A stretch of 64,000 nt of DNA from positions 620,001 to 684,000 of the forward strand of contig NZ_JAHUBR010000001.1 in assembly GCF_025376885.1 (NCBI RefSeq), in the 5' to 3' direction. This stretch comes from Pseudoruegeria sp. SHC-113 (GTDB lineage Bacteria; Pseudomonadota; Alphaproteobacteria; Rhodobacterales; Rhodobacteraceae). A model generated the notes under the pieces. It was not told the origin of the DNA. It saw only the letters and a program-made list of their open reading frames with translations, and searched no databases. Within the stretch, counting starts at the first letter, position 1, and every line of letters starts with the position of its first letter. The position numbers and the translations under genes are program-made. Positions 16,100 to 24,610 of this stretch are shown one piece after another.

Positions 16100-16858
16100 T
16101 CAGGCGTTCAGGAACACCCGGAGTGTGGCTTCGAACTCGCGCGGCTTCTCGGCGTGAAGCCAATGGCCCGCGCCGGGGATGCGGGAAAACCGCGCTTTCG
16201 GGAAATGCGCCTTGACCGTCTCGCGGTGCGCGGGCAGCACGTAGTCTGACTCCGCGCCGGAGAGGAAGAGCGTCGGGCCGGTGAACTGGCCGGTGACCTC
16301 GGGAAAGCCCACGATCTTGCTCATCTCGGCTTCCAGCGTGTCGAGGTTCAGCCGCCAGCGCTTTCCCTTCACGTCGAGCGATTGCAGCAGGAAGGCGCGG
16401 ATGCCGTCTTCGGGCACGCTTACTTTCAAGGCACGATCCGCATCGCCGCGCGTGGAGATGGCGGAAAGATCCAGCCCGCGCATGGCGTGGATGTACTGCA
16501 CCTGCGTGTGGCTGTAGGCGACAGGGGCGATGTCAGCCACCACGAGGCGGTTCACCATCTCGGGGTGCTCAAGCGCCAGCACCATGCTCGCCTTGCCGCC
16601 CATGGAATGGCCCACCACATCGGCCTGCCCGCCGTTGGCTGCAATGACCTCGGCCAGATCATCGGCCAGATCGGCGTAGCTGTGGGTGGGGAAATGCGCG
16701 CTTTCGCCGTGGTTGCGCATGTCCACCGTGAGCACCTCGCGCTCATCGGACAACCGCTTGGCGATCACGCCCCAATTGCGCGCGGAGCCATAAAGGCCAT
16801 GGACGATCAGGAGGGGCGGGCGGCCGTTGGCAGAGCCGGTTCGAAGCGTGTTGAGCAT
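16100..16858 (-). CDS. alpha/beta hydrolase (YbfF-like esterase)
   Basis: 252 aa. The motifs HGLYGSARNW (oxyanion loop), VDMRNHGES, VVGHSMGGKASM (nucleophile Ser) and GAGHWLHAEKP (His) match the YbfF/ABHD11-type acyl esterases. The start at 16858 was chosen because it gives the family N-terminus (LNTLRTG); the frame stays open to 17197 only as antisense of the next gene. It ends 9 bp from the small membrane protein gene, convergent. Confidence 0.88.
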   Translation of the reverse strand: MLNTLRTGSANGRPPLLIVHGLYGSARNWGVIAKRLSDEREVLTVDMRNHGESAHFPTHSYADLADDLAEVIAANGGQADVVGHSMGGKASMVLALEHPEMVNRLVVADIAPVAYSHTQVQYIHAMRGLDLSAISTRGDADRALKVSVPEDGIRAFLLQSLDVKGKRWRLNLDTLEAEMSKIVGFPEVTGQFTGPTLFLSGAESDYVLPAHRETVKAHFPKARFSRIPGAGHWLHAEKPREFEATLRVFLNA

Positions 16859-16954
16859 GGGTTTGCTTTTAGCCGCTGGCACGCGCGCACGCCAGATGGA
16901 TTGAGATTGCCGCCGCAAGGCTGTAAGCCGGTGGGGCTGCAGGGAAAAGTGACG

Positions 16955-17326
16955 ATGACAATGGTGCCGGTTCAGCAGATGGCCGAGGAGATCTCTGGCC
17001 TGTTCTCCGAAAAACTCGCGATCCGCGGGCGCACGCTGGCCGCGCAGGCCCGAAAGGCGCGCCGCTTCCTGCCCAAGGCGGTGCGGGCGGACGCGGCGTT
17101 TCTTTCCGAGAGCGTGAAGCTGGCAGACCACCCCAAGCTTGCGCGCCGGATCGACCCGACGCGCGCGCAGGCGGCCTATGAGAACTGCAAGCGGCATCTG
17201 GAGGCGGTGGACCCGGCGGAGCGCCGTAAGTCCATGTGGCTCGGGATAGTGACGAGCGTGGCCTGGGCGATCTTCGTGGTGATCGTTCTCTTTGTCGTGG
17301 TGCTTGTCTGGCGCGGGTTTGTGTGA
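16955..17326 (+). CDS. hypothetical protein with C-terminal membrane helix
   Basis: 123 aa: a soluble, basic, helical N-terminal part (residues 1-90) and a single C-terminal transmembrane helix (about 96-119, SVAWAIFVVIVLFVVVLVW). AGGGAAAA precedes the ATG. I do not recognise the family; the N-terminal part, e.g. RKARRFLPKAVRADAAFL, resembles Rhodobacteraceae hypothetical proteins only. It is transcribed divergently from the esterase with about 95 bp between. A copy of a dispersed repeat follows its stop. Confidence 0.7.
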   Translation: MTMVPVQQMAEEISGLFSEKLAIRGRTLAAQARKARRFLPKAVRADAAFLSESVKLADHPKLARRIDPTRAQAAYENCKRHLEAVDPAERRKSMWLGIVTSVAWAIFVVIVLFVVVLVWRGFV

Positions 17327-17394
17327 GCTGCAGATTGCCCACGTGCATCTTGAGCATTGGTCAGCCCGAATTTGGTTTCCAAGGATTGGATTGG

Positions 17395-17484
17395 AGCGCC
17401 GCTTCCGCGGGGTGGCGCAATCGCGCCGCCCGTTTTGCCGGAGGCAAACCTTCGGTTTGACGGGGCGGAACGGCGCGGCGCAAC
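17395..17484. repeat. dispersed structured repeat B, copy 1
   Basis: About 90 bp closely matching 43613-43703 in the same orientation, with only a few differences. It contains two hairpins: TTTGCC-GGA-GGCAAA and CAAACC-TTC-GGTTTG. Both copies sit just behind the 3' end of a plus-strand gene and before a minus-strand gene. Beyond the unit the flanks differ, so it is a dispersed element, not a segmental duplication. Confidence 0.7.
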
Positions 17485-17510
17485 GGTTCCCGTTGCGCGG
17501 GACTTGACCG

Positions 17511-18026
17511 CTAGCGCCCCGCCAACCCCTCCGGGACGATCAGCCGGTTTTCCGGCTCCAGCCGTTCGATGATCCAGCGGAAGTGATCGCGGCGGAAGGC
17601 GATGCAGCCTTCCGTGGGGTGGCGCGGCTTGCGCCAGATGTGCAGGAAAATCGCCGAGCCGCGCCCGGCCTCGGCCTCGGGCCAGTTCCAATCCGTCACC
17701 AGCACCAGATCATAGAGCGGATCGGCGCGGCGCAGGCGCTCGTGGCTCAGGCCGTAGGGCGCGCGCACATGCTGGTTGTAGTCGGGCGCGCCAGAGGCAT
17801 CGCTCCAGAGATCGCCGGGGCCGATGGGAAAGGCTTCCCCCGCAACGCGGACACGGTCTGGGCGGGCCATCAGCCCCATGATGCGATGCACGCCAGCGGG
17901 TGTCGCGCCATCGCCCTCGCGCTTGGTGGTGGACACCCCGCCGCGCCCGATGGCGCAAGGGATGGTGCGGCCCAGAAAGCGGATGCCGCGCGGTGTGAGC
18001 ACCAGATCCTGCGGGCGCATGCTCAC
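17511..18026 (-). CDS. L,D-transpeptidase (YkuD-type)
   Basis: 171 aa, no signal peptide seen. It contains the YkuD core: [35 protein letters not shown] and HPTEGCIAF with the catalytic cysteine in the GC pair. Such enzymes form 3-3 peptidoglycan crosslinks or attach proteins to peptidoglycan, but here the lack of a visible export signal makes periplasmic action uncertain. It overlaps ribA by 4 nt (ATGA), so it is translationally coupled to it. Confidence 0.87.
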   Translation of the reverse strand: MSMRPQDLVLTPRGIRFLGRTIPCAIGRGGVSTTKREGDGATPAGVHRIMGLMARPDRVRVAGEAFPIGPGDLWSDASGAPDYNQHVRAPYGLSHERLRRADPLYDLVLVTDWNWPEAEAGRGSAIFLHIWRKPRHPTEGCIAFRRDHFRWIIERLEPENRLIVPEGLAGR

Positions 18027-19114
18027 AGCAGGTGGCCCGATTTCGCGGCCTTGGTGGCCAGGTAGGCCTCGTTCAGCGGGTTCAGCCCTACTTTCAGCGG
18101 CACGCGCTCGGTGACTTGCACACCGGCATCTTCCATCATCGCCACCTTGCGCGGGTTGTTGGTGAGCAGGCGCACCTGCGCGAAGCCCATGCGCTTGAGG
18201 ATCTCGGAGCCGATACGGAAATCGCGCTCGTCATCCTCGAAGCCGAGCCGGTGGTTGGCCTCCACGGTGTCAAAGCCCTGATCCTGCAGCGAGTAGGCGC
18301 GCATCTTGTTGGCAAGGCCGATCCCGCGCCCTTCCTGATTGAGGTAAAGCAGCACGCCGGCGCCTTCAGTACCCATCTGCGCCAGCGCGCCGCGCAGCTG
18401 CGGGCCGCAATCGCATTTCAGCGAGCCGAGCACATCGCCGGTGAAACAGGCCGAGTGCAGCCGCGCCAAAACGGGTGCGTCGCGCGGAGGGCTGCCGATC
18501 TCGATGGCGTAATGCTCCTCGCCGCCGTCTTCGGGGCGGTAGATGTGCAGCCGCCCGGCCTCGGACGCCATCATCGGCAGGCGCGCGTGCACCACCTCGT
18601 TCATCGGGCTCGTGGTGTGGAGCACCGGGTAGGCGGCCCCGGCGTCGAGCCATGTGAGCCCATGCTCGGCGGCGAAAGCGGGGCCGGCGGGGATCTCGAC
18701 AAGGATCGCGGCCGGCAGCACCTGCGCGGCCTTGCAGAAGGTGATGGCGGCGCGGGCCAGCCGCGCATCGCCTTCGCGCAATGTCTGCAGCGGGCCTTTC
18801 ATCGGGTGCATCAGGTCATCGGCCGGATCCGCGAGGCTGCGCAGCCAGTCGCAGGTGGCATCACCGGGAATCGCGACACGGGCCACCATCGCATCATAGG
18901 CGCGGGCCTTCAGCGTCTCGGCGCGGCGGGTGGTGAGGGCGAGCACCGGTTGGCCGGGCAGGATGCGCATGTCCTGCAGGCGGGCGCTGCTGAGCGTCTC
19001 GACCGAGGCCACCAGCGCGAAGCGGCCCTCAAGCCCCAGCACGATGGGCACGCCCATGCGCAGATCGGCGCGGGCGCGGGCCTGAAGCTCGGTGATGTCG
19101 GGGCGCAGGTGCAT
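18023..19114 (-). CDS. ribA: GTP cyclohydrolase II with DHBP-synthase-like N-terminus
   Basis: 363 aa. The C-terminal half (from about 185) is RibA: zinc cysteines 223, 234 and 236 ([18 protein letters not shown]), the [20 protein letters not shown] motif and [13 protein letters not shown]. It opens GTP to the first riboflavin precursor. The N-terminal half (1-180) has the outline of RibB (e.g. [19 protein letters not shown]) but lacks the acidic DDEDRE motif, so it is probably a catalytically dead DHBP-synthase domain. It is the first gene of the pair with the L,D-transpeptidase. Confidence 0.9.
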   Translation of the reverse strand: MHLRPDITELQARARADLRMGVPIVLGLEGRFALVASVETLSSARLQDMRILPGQPVLALTTRRAETLKARAYDAMVARVAIPGDATCDWLRSLADPADDLMHPMKGPLQTLREGDARLARAAITFCKAAQVLPAAILVEIPAGPAFAAEHGLTWLDAGAAYPVLHTTSPMNEVVHARLPMMASEAGRLHIYRPEDGGEEHYAIEIGSPPRDAPVLARLHSACFTGDVLGSLKCDCGPQLRGALAQMGTEGAGVLLYLNQEGRGIGLANKMRAYSLQDQGFDTVEANHRLGFEDDERDFRIGSEILKRMGFAQVRLLTNNPRKVAMMEDAGVQVTERVPLKVGLNPLNEAYLATKAAKSGHLL

Positions 19115-19298
19115 GGCGGACCTGTTATACTGTTACAGCCAGAAGCCGATACTTAGGGGGTTGGTGGCCGAATGTGAAACATTTCTCACTCGTTTCGTGG
19201 CGTTTTGACACGAGCGCGTGAGTGTGTTGTAGCAAATCTTGTCGCCGGGGGTGGCGATGATCAACTCTTGTCCCAACAGAGCGAGGAGTGCGAAGCCG

Positions 19299-19985
19299 AT
19301 GGCAACCCTGAAGAAAATCCTGCTGGTGGACGATGACGAGGATCTCCGCGAGGCCCTGAGCGAACAGCTCGTCATGACCGAAGATTTCGACGTCTTTGAG
19401 GCCGGCAACGGCCAGGAGGCGATGGCCAAGGCCAAGGAGGCGATCTACGATCTGGTGATCCTCGACGTGGGCCTGCCCGATACCGACGGCCGCGAGCTCT
19501 GCCGCCTGCTGCGCAAACAGGGCGTGAAATGCCCGATCCTGATGCTGACGGGCCATGACAGCGATGCCGACACGATCCTCGGCCTTGATGCCGGCGCGAA
19601 CGACTACATCACCAAGCCCTTCAAGTTCCCGGTCTTGCTGGCCCGCATCCGCGCCCAATTGCGCCAGCACGAGCAGAGCGAAGACGCCGTGTTCCAGCTG
19701 GGGCCCTACACGTTCAAACCGGCGATGAAGATGCTGGTGGATGAGGACGATCGCAAGATCCGGCTCACCGAGAAGGAAACCAACATCCTGAAGTTCCTCT
19801 ACCGCGCATCCGAAGGCGTGGTGCCGCGCGACGTGCTGCTGCACGAGGTCTGGGGCTATAACGCCGGTGTAACGACCCATACGTTAGAAACGCATATCTA
19901 CCGGCTGCGCCAGAAGATCGAACCCGATCCTTCCAACGCACGCCTGCTGGTGACGGAGAGCGGCGGCTACCGCCTCGCCTCCTGA
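19299..19985 (+). CDS. OmpR-family response regulator
   Basis: 228 aa. Receiver domain: DDDED at 11-15, phospho-acceptor Asp56 (ILDVGLP), MLTGHD (Thr) and ITKPFKFP (Lys). The C-terminal winged helix follows: LTEKETNILKFLYRA, LLHEVWGY, THTLETHIYRLRQKI. No histidine kinase is adjacent, so the partner is unknown. ATG 19299 was chosen as the start of the receiver fold; an in-frame upstream start at 19239 lacks homology. It is divergent from ribA and followed by a strong terminator. Confidence 0.92.
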   Translation: MATLKKILLVDDDEDLREALSEQLVMTEDFDVFEAGNGQEAMAKAKEAIYDLVILDVGLPDTDGRELCRLLRKQGVKCPILMLTGHDSDADTILGLDAGANDYITKPFKFPVLLARIRAQLRQHEQSEDAVFQLGPYTFKPAMKMLVDEDDRKIRLTEKETNILKFLYRASEGVVPRDVLLHEVWGYNAGVTTHTLETHIYRLRQKIEPDPSNARLLVTESGGYRLAS

Positions 19986-20038
19986 CCTCATCCCCTTTTC
20001 AGAACGGGGCAATGTTCTGAAACCTCCCTGTTGGACTG

Positions 20039-20065
20039 GCCCGGCCTTGTGCCGGGCCTTTTTTC
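20039..20065 (+). terminator. Rho-independent terminator after the response regulator
   Basis: Stem GGCCCGGC / GCCGGGCC, loop CTTGT, followed by six T. It lies about 55 bp after the stop codon. Confidence 0.85.
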
Positions 20066-20137
20066 TTGGGGCTTGGCGCTTGGGGCAATCCAGCGGTCCG
20101 CTGGCGCGGGCAGGTTTGTTGGCCCGCTGACGCGGGC

Positions 20138-20173
20138 GGCCTCCGGCGTGGATATTTTCCGCCAAGATGAAGG
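20138..20173. repeat. short dispersed element (GATATTT type), copy at 20.1 kb
   Basis: Shares GCCTCCGGCG, GGATATTTT and GCCAAGATGAAG with 8796-8830. It lies between the terminator of the response regulator and the MDR-family gene, within 110 bp of the latter's start. Confidence 0.55.
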
Positions 20174-20249
20174 AGGCGGGTTCAAATGTGGGGGGAGGGG
20201 ATTACATGGAGGGGTTCGAGACAGACAAGCCAGACGAAAGGCAAACCCC

Positions 20250-21239
20250 ATGGTGCTTCAGGCGCGTTACGATTCCTTCGGCGATCCGGCCGATGTTCTT
20301 CACCTCAACGACGCCGAGGCGCAGGGGCTTGCCGCAGGGCAGGCCCGGATTGCCATGCTGCGCGCGCCGATCAACCCGTCGGATCTGATCCAAGTGGCGG
20401 GCAACTATGGTGTGCGGCCAGAGCTGCCCGCGGTGGCCGGCAACGAGGGGCTGGGGCGCGTTATAGAGGTGGCCGAGGGCGTTGCCACTGTGAAGCCCGG
20501 CGATCTGGTGTTGCTGCCTGCGGGCTGCGGCACCTGGCAGAGCGAAGTGGTGGCCGATGCTGCGACGCTCTTTGCCCTGCCGGAGGCCGATCTGGATCAG
20601 CTTTCCATGCTCACGGTGAACCCGCCCACGGCCTTTCTGCTGCTGGAAGAGTTCGTGGACCTGCATGAGGGCGACTGGATCATCCAGTCCGCCGCGAATT
20701 CGGCCGTGGGGCGCTACGTGATCCAGCTGGCCGCGCAGCGGGGCTTGCGCACCGTGAACGTGGTGCGCCGCCCCGAACTGGCGGCGGAGCTGGAAGACCT
20801 GGGCGCCGATGTCGTGCTGGTGGATGGCGAGGACCTGCCCCAGCGGGTGGCCGATGCCGTGGGTGAGGGGCGCATCCGGCTGGGGGTGGATGCCGTTTCG
20901 GGCGGAACGTTCGCCCGGATGAGCGAATGCCTCGCGCCGGGGGGCGTGATGGTCTCCTACGGGGCGATGGCCAATGCGCCCGCCATGCTCAGCCCGCAGG
21001 CGGTGATCTTCCGCGATGTTCAGGTGCGCGGCTTCTGGCTCGCGCGCTGGTTCACCCATGCGAGCCCCACCCGAAAGCAGGAGGTTTTCGGCGCGCTGAT
21101 CGGGCTGATCGCGCAAGGCAAGCTGAAGGCCGCGGTGGACGCCGTTTATCCGCTTTCTGCGCTTTCCGACGCCGTGGCCCATGCCGCGCGCGACGGGCGG
21201 GGCGGCAAGGTCTTGCTTGCCCCCAGCGAGGGTGTTTAA
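20250..21239 (+). CDS. zinc-independent MDR enzyme (quinone/enoyl reductase-like)
   Basis: 329-aa medium-chain dehydrogenase/reductase without zinc-binding cysteines. The segment INPSDLIQVAGNYGVRPELP carries the N-x-Y-x-x-P signature of 2-enoyl thioester reductases (MECR), including the tyrosine. The Rossmann part has SAANSAVGRYVIQLA in place of the usual GxGxxG, a known MECR/ETR feature. It probably reduces an enoyl thioester or a quinone with NADPH. The start at 20250 has GAAAGG upstream. A terminator follows. Confidence 0.85.
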   Translation: MVLQARYDSFGDPADVLHLNDAEAQGLAAGQARIAMLRAPINPSDLIQVAGNYGVRPELPAVAGNEGLGRVIEVAEGVATVKPGDLVLLPAGCGTWQSEVVADAATLFALPEADLDQLSMLTVNPPTAFLLLEEFVDLHEGDWIIQSAANSAVGRYVIQLAAQRGLRTVNVVRRPELAAELEDLGADVVLVDGEDLPQRVADAVGEGRIRLGVDAVSGGTFARMSECLAPGGVMVSYGAMANAPAMLSPQAVIFRDVQVRGFWLARWFTHASPTRKQEVFGALIGLIAQGKLKAAVDAVYPLSALSDAVAHAARDGRGGKVLLAPSEGV

Positions 21240-21254
21240 CTCCGCCGTGACCTC

Positions 21255-21281
21255 GAAGGCCCGCCTGCGCGGGCCTTCTTT
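21255..21281 (+). terminator. terminator between the MDR gene and xth
   Basis: Perfect 10-bp stem GAAGGCCCGC / GCGGGCCTTC with loop CTGC, followed by TTT. It lies 16 bp after the upstream stop codon. Confidence 0.8.
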
Positions 21282-21314
21282 GCCTTTGCCCCAAACGCCT
21301 AGCGGAGCCGCCCC

Positions 21315-22103
21315 ATGCCCTTCACCCTCGCCACCTGGAACATCAACTCCGTGCGCCTGCGCGAAGAGATCGTGCTGAAGCTGATGCAGGAGGAGATGCC
21401 CGATGTCCTGTGCCTGCAGGAGTGCAAGAGCCCGGTGGAGAAGATCCCTTTGGAGGGGTTCCGGGCGCTGGGCTATCACCACATGGTGGCGCGCGGGCAG
21501 AAGGGCTACAACGGGGTAGCGATCCTCTCGAAGATCCCGATGGAAGAAGCCGGCAGCGAGGATTTCGCCAGCCTCGGCCATGCCCGTCATATCGCCGGGC
21601 GGCTGGAAAATGGCGTGACGGTGCATAATTTCTACGTGCCTGCGGGCGGCGATGTGGCGGACCGTGACGTGAACGAGAAGTTCGGCCAGAAGCTCGACTA
21701 CCTCACCGACATGCGCGACAGCTTCCATGCCGCTGCGCCTGAGAAATCCATACTCGTGGGCGATCTGAACATCGCGCCGCGCGAGGATGACGTCTGGGAT
21801 CACAAGAAGCTGCTGAAGGTCGTCAGCCATACGCCGATCGAGGTGGAGTACCTCGCACAGGTGCAGGAGGCCGGCAACTGGGTGGATGTGACCCGCGCCG
21901 ACATCCCCGACGGGCGGCTCTATTCCTGGTGGTCCTACCGGGCGAAGGATTGGGACGGGGCCGACAAGGGCCGCCGGCTTGATCACGTCTGGGCAACGCC
22001 CGACATCGCGGGCGCGGCGCACTCCAGCCGCATCCTGCGCGCGGCGCGCGGCTGGGAGAAACCCTCAGACCACGCGCCCGTTTTCGCGACATTCGATCTG
22101 TAG
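21315..22103 (+). CDS. xth: exodeoxyribonuclease III
   Basis: 262 aa, full length for the Xth/ExoIII AP-endonuclease family. Motifs: ATWNINSVRLR, LQECKSP (metal Glu), VGDLNIAPREDDVWD (catalytic Asp and Asn), RRLDHVWATP and PSDHAPVFATF (catalytic Asp-His pair). It incises DNA at abasic sites and trims 3' ends during base-excision repair. Monocistronic; 9 bp from the convergent DUF4242-like gene. Confidence 0.95.
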   Translation: MPFTLATWNINSVRLREEIVLKLMQEEMPDVLCLQECKSPVEKIPLEGFRALGYHHMVARGQKGYNGVAILSKIPMEEAGSEDFASLGHARHIAGRLENGVTVHNFYVPAGGDVADRDVNEKFGQKLDYLTDMRDSFHAAAPEKSILVGDLNIAPREDDVWDHKKLLKVVSHTPIEVEYLAQVQEAGNWVDVTRADIPDGRLYSWWSYRAKDWDGADKGRRLDHVWATPDIAGAAHSSRILRAARGWEKPSDHAPVFATFDL

Positions 22104-22112
22104 CAGCCGCCC

Positions 22113-22388
22113 TCAGGCGTTCGCGGTGGTCGGATCGATCACCGTGACGACCTCGGTGATCACATTGGCCGGGAAGCCGCTGAGTTCGGAGTGCTTGCGC
22201 ACCGCGTCTTCGTTGTCGGCAAGGTAGACGCAGAAGGTCTTGTCGCCGGTCACATAGGAATGCTGCCACTGCACATGGCCAGCGAGTTCCGCGAGGGCTT
22301 CATTGGATTTTGCCGCTGCGCCGCAAAGCTCCTGCGCGTTCATGCCGCCGACACCGGGCAGATCGCGTTCGATCACGTATTTCTTCAT
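22113..22388 (-). CDS. DUF4242-like small protein
   Basis: 91 aa starting KKYVIERDLPGVG and with the HVQWQHSYVTGDKTFCVYLA and AVRKHSELSGFPANVITEV segments of the DUF4242 (nickel-binding SCO4226-like) ferredoxin-like fold family. I chose the ATG at 22388 because GGGGGAAAG precedes it; the longer frame to 22424 adds unrelated residues. The role is uncertain; some relatives bind metal. Gene stands alone. Confidence 0.82.
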   Translation of the reverse strand: MKKYVIERDLPGVGGMNAQELCGAAAKSNEALAELAGHVQWQHSYVTGDKTFCVYLADNEDAVRKHSELSGFPANVITEVVTVIDPTTANA

Positions 22389-22548
22389 GGTCTTTCCCCC
22401 CTGAAATGCAACGAAATATGCCATTCTGAAACAGTGGAGCCGGTGCGCAGCCGGGCGATTAGCAGGCGCGCGCAGAAGGCTTCCACTGCTTCATGTTAAC
22501 ATAATTCGCACGCAAAGGCACGCGGGCGGGGGGCTCTCGCCGGGGGTG

Positions 22549-24465
22549 TCAGCGCGCTGCCGTGTAGAAGATCGGCGAGGTATAGGCGCGATCCTGCACT
22601 TCCGCCGGGACGGTCTCGGGCAGGGGCACGCCGAAGAAGGCGGCGTCATGGGTAGTCCAGCGCGGGGTCGGGATCTCCAGCACGCGCACGTAGTAAAAGG
22701 CGTCCTGCGCGGCGTCGAACTCCGGGTCTTCCCAGTAGCCCTGCAGCGCCACGGCACCGATGGCGTTGGTGTAGGTGGCCGAGGCCACATCCACGGTGGA
22801 GCCAACCGGCGTGCGGGCGCGGCCATCTTTGCCGATCTCGCGTCCGTCTGAGACGGCGATGTCATAGATCCGCTCGTGGGTATCGCCTTTTGCATCCAGC
22901 CAGCCCTTGATGATCTGGACGCGGTCCAGATTGGCCCCATCCGGATCGCGCAGGGCGCGCACGAGGAAGCGCGGGGTGGCGCCATCGGGCGCGGCCCGCA
23001 GATCGCCGCCCATGGGCACGCCACCGTTGTAGCCGGTGGCGGCGAAATCGGTGCTGTTCAGATCACCTTCCTCAAAGCCCCAGCCGCCAAACACGCGCAC
23101 GCGCATCCGCGTGCCGGTGGTGGCGTAGGCTTCCTTGCGGGTCAGCGCGCCGAATACCTCGCGGCGGGTGTTTTCCCGCGCCCAGACCGCCGTGAGCCCG
23201 GCCGCGGATTCCTGTGCGGTGAGGATGCGCAAGGCAGGGTCATCCGCCGGGATCACCTCGATGGTGTGGCGGTTGGGCGAGGGCTCGGTGTGCTGGTACT
23301 TGCCGAAGTAGTTGTCCTCCCGCGTGGTGGGGATCGCTGTATGGGCGTCGGTGGTGCCATACATGCCGAACTTGTAGGGGTTCACGCCGATATCGCGGCC
23401 GATCTTCAGGCCCAGCTTCAGCGCCGAGCGGGCGTGTTCGTATTGCAGCATCTCGGGCGTTTTCGCAGCGGTGCCGGAGAGGTTTGCCACGTCCCAGCGC
23501 TCGAAATCGGCGAACTCGTCGTCGGGCGAGAGCATTGGGTGGGTTTCCTCGTCGCCCTTGATCTGCGTCATCTCATGCATCGGCTCCCAGCGGATGCGCT
23601 TGGCGGCGTATTCTGCCGTCAGGGGCGAGCCGTCGAACTGGGTTTCGGGAAACATCAGCCCGTTGCTCATGTTGCCGTTGTGCGGCACCGAGATCGCCTG
23701 CCCGCCGGTTTTCTCCTCATAGGCAGCGAGGTAATCCCACAAAAGCTCCGGGTCGGGCGCATCGAAAAAGGTGAGCGGGCGCGTGGCGGAGGTCTTCTCG
23801 GCGCCATCGGCAAAGAGGATCACGCGGTGCAGGTTGTCGCCCTGCGGGGTGAAAGTCCATTCAAAGCCCGCAAGCGAGGTGAAGACGCCGGGCTCGTTGT
23901 ACTCGTCGATCGTCTCCACGAGATCCACCCAGAGATCGCCATCCAGCCCCAGTCCTGCCGTCGGGTCGATCCCGCGCACGGTGCCGATCTCGATGATCTC
24001 ACCGAAGGCGGCCATGCGGTCCTGCTGGCCGCCGTTGAAGAGCGCGTGGATGCGTGCGCCCCAATCGTCCTGCAACAGGCGCGGATCGCTTTTGCGGATG
24101 GCGGTGGCCAGCCCGATCATCTCGGCGTGTTCGGTGACGGCGAGGAAATCCAGCGGCCGGATCAGCTGCACCGGCTGGCCGGTGTTTGAGCGGATTTTCT
24201 CGCCGCGCGCGATGCGGAAGGCGTCATGCACGTTCAGCGAGGTGCCAATCAGGCCGGCGTCAAAGGAAATCTCGGTGTGGAAGTGCAGATCCCCGAAGAG
24301 CACCTGATCCGGGTAGGCGCGGCCGGCGAAGGGCGAATAGACGGGCGTGTCATCGACGGTATCGGTGCTGACGCTGCCCTCGAAGGCAACAGCGGGCGCG
24401 GCGGCAAGACCAAAAGCAAGAGCGAGAAAGCCGAGGCGGTTTGTGAGCGATGAACTGGCGGGCAT
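22549..24465 (-). CDS. DUF3604 family exported protein
   Basis: 638 aa with a signal peptide (hydrophobic FLALAFGLAAAPAVA, cleavage near residue 27). The mature N-terminus has VLFGDLHFHTEISFDA, with the HxH-type start of PHP-like metal sites, then FLAVTEHAEM and SVPHNGNMSNG, and TTDAHTAIP. These histidine-rich motifs define DUF3604, a PHP-superfamily-related domain likely to be a metallohydrolase; substrate unknown. A longer start at 24561 adds a non-signal tail. It lies 145 bp downstream of the MFS gene on the same strand. Confidence 0.85.
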   Translation of the reverse strand: MPASSSLTNRLGFLALAFGLAAAPAVAFEGSVSTDTVDDTPVYSPFAGRAYPDQVLFGDLHFHTEISFDAGLIGTSLNVHDAFRIARGEKIRSNTGQPVQLIRPLDFLAVTEHAEMIGLATAIRKSDPRLLQDDWGARIHALFNGGQQDRMAAFGEIIEIGTVRGIDPTAGLGLDGDLWVDLVETIDEYNEPGVFTSLAGFEWTFTPQGDNLHRVILFADGAEKTSATRPLTFFDAPDPELLWDYLAAYEEKTGGQAISVPHNGNMSNGLMFPETQFDGSPLTAEYAAKRIRWEPMHEMTQIKGDEETHPMLSPDDEFADFERWDVANLSGTAAKTPEMLQYEHARSALKLGLKIGRDIGVNPYKFGMYGTTDAHTAIPTTREDNYFGKYQHTEPSPNRHTIEVIPADDPALRILTAQESAAGLTAVWARENTRREVFGALTRKEAYATTGTRMRVRVFGGWGFEEGDLNSTDFAATGYNGGVPMGGDLRAAPDGATPRFLVRALRDPDGANLDRVQIIKGWLDAKGDTHERIYDIAVSDGREIGKDGRARTPVGSTVDVASATYTNAIGAVALQGYWEDPEFDAAQDAFYYVRVLEIPTPRWTTHDAAFFGVPLPETVPAEVQDRAYTSPIFYTAAR

Positions 24466-24610
24466 AGGGCGGACTCCGTCTTGTTTTGCCTTCGTCTTGG
24501 GCCATGTGGTGAGCGCGCATTTCGTATCCGGTCCCAGCATAGGCTGCCGCGACGGTTTCACAAAACCCTAAAGTCTTACGATTTCAGCCCGTTCCTGAGG
24601 GAAAGACTGC

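Noticed and set aside
20202-22022. 606-codon minus-strand open frame
   Set aside because: Antisense to the MDR gene and xth.
22876-24189. 437-codon plus-strand frame
   Set aside because: Antisense shadow of the DUF3604 gene.
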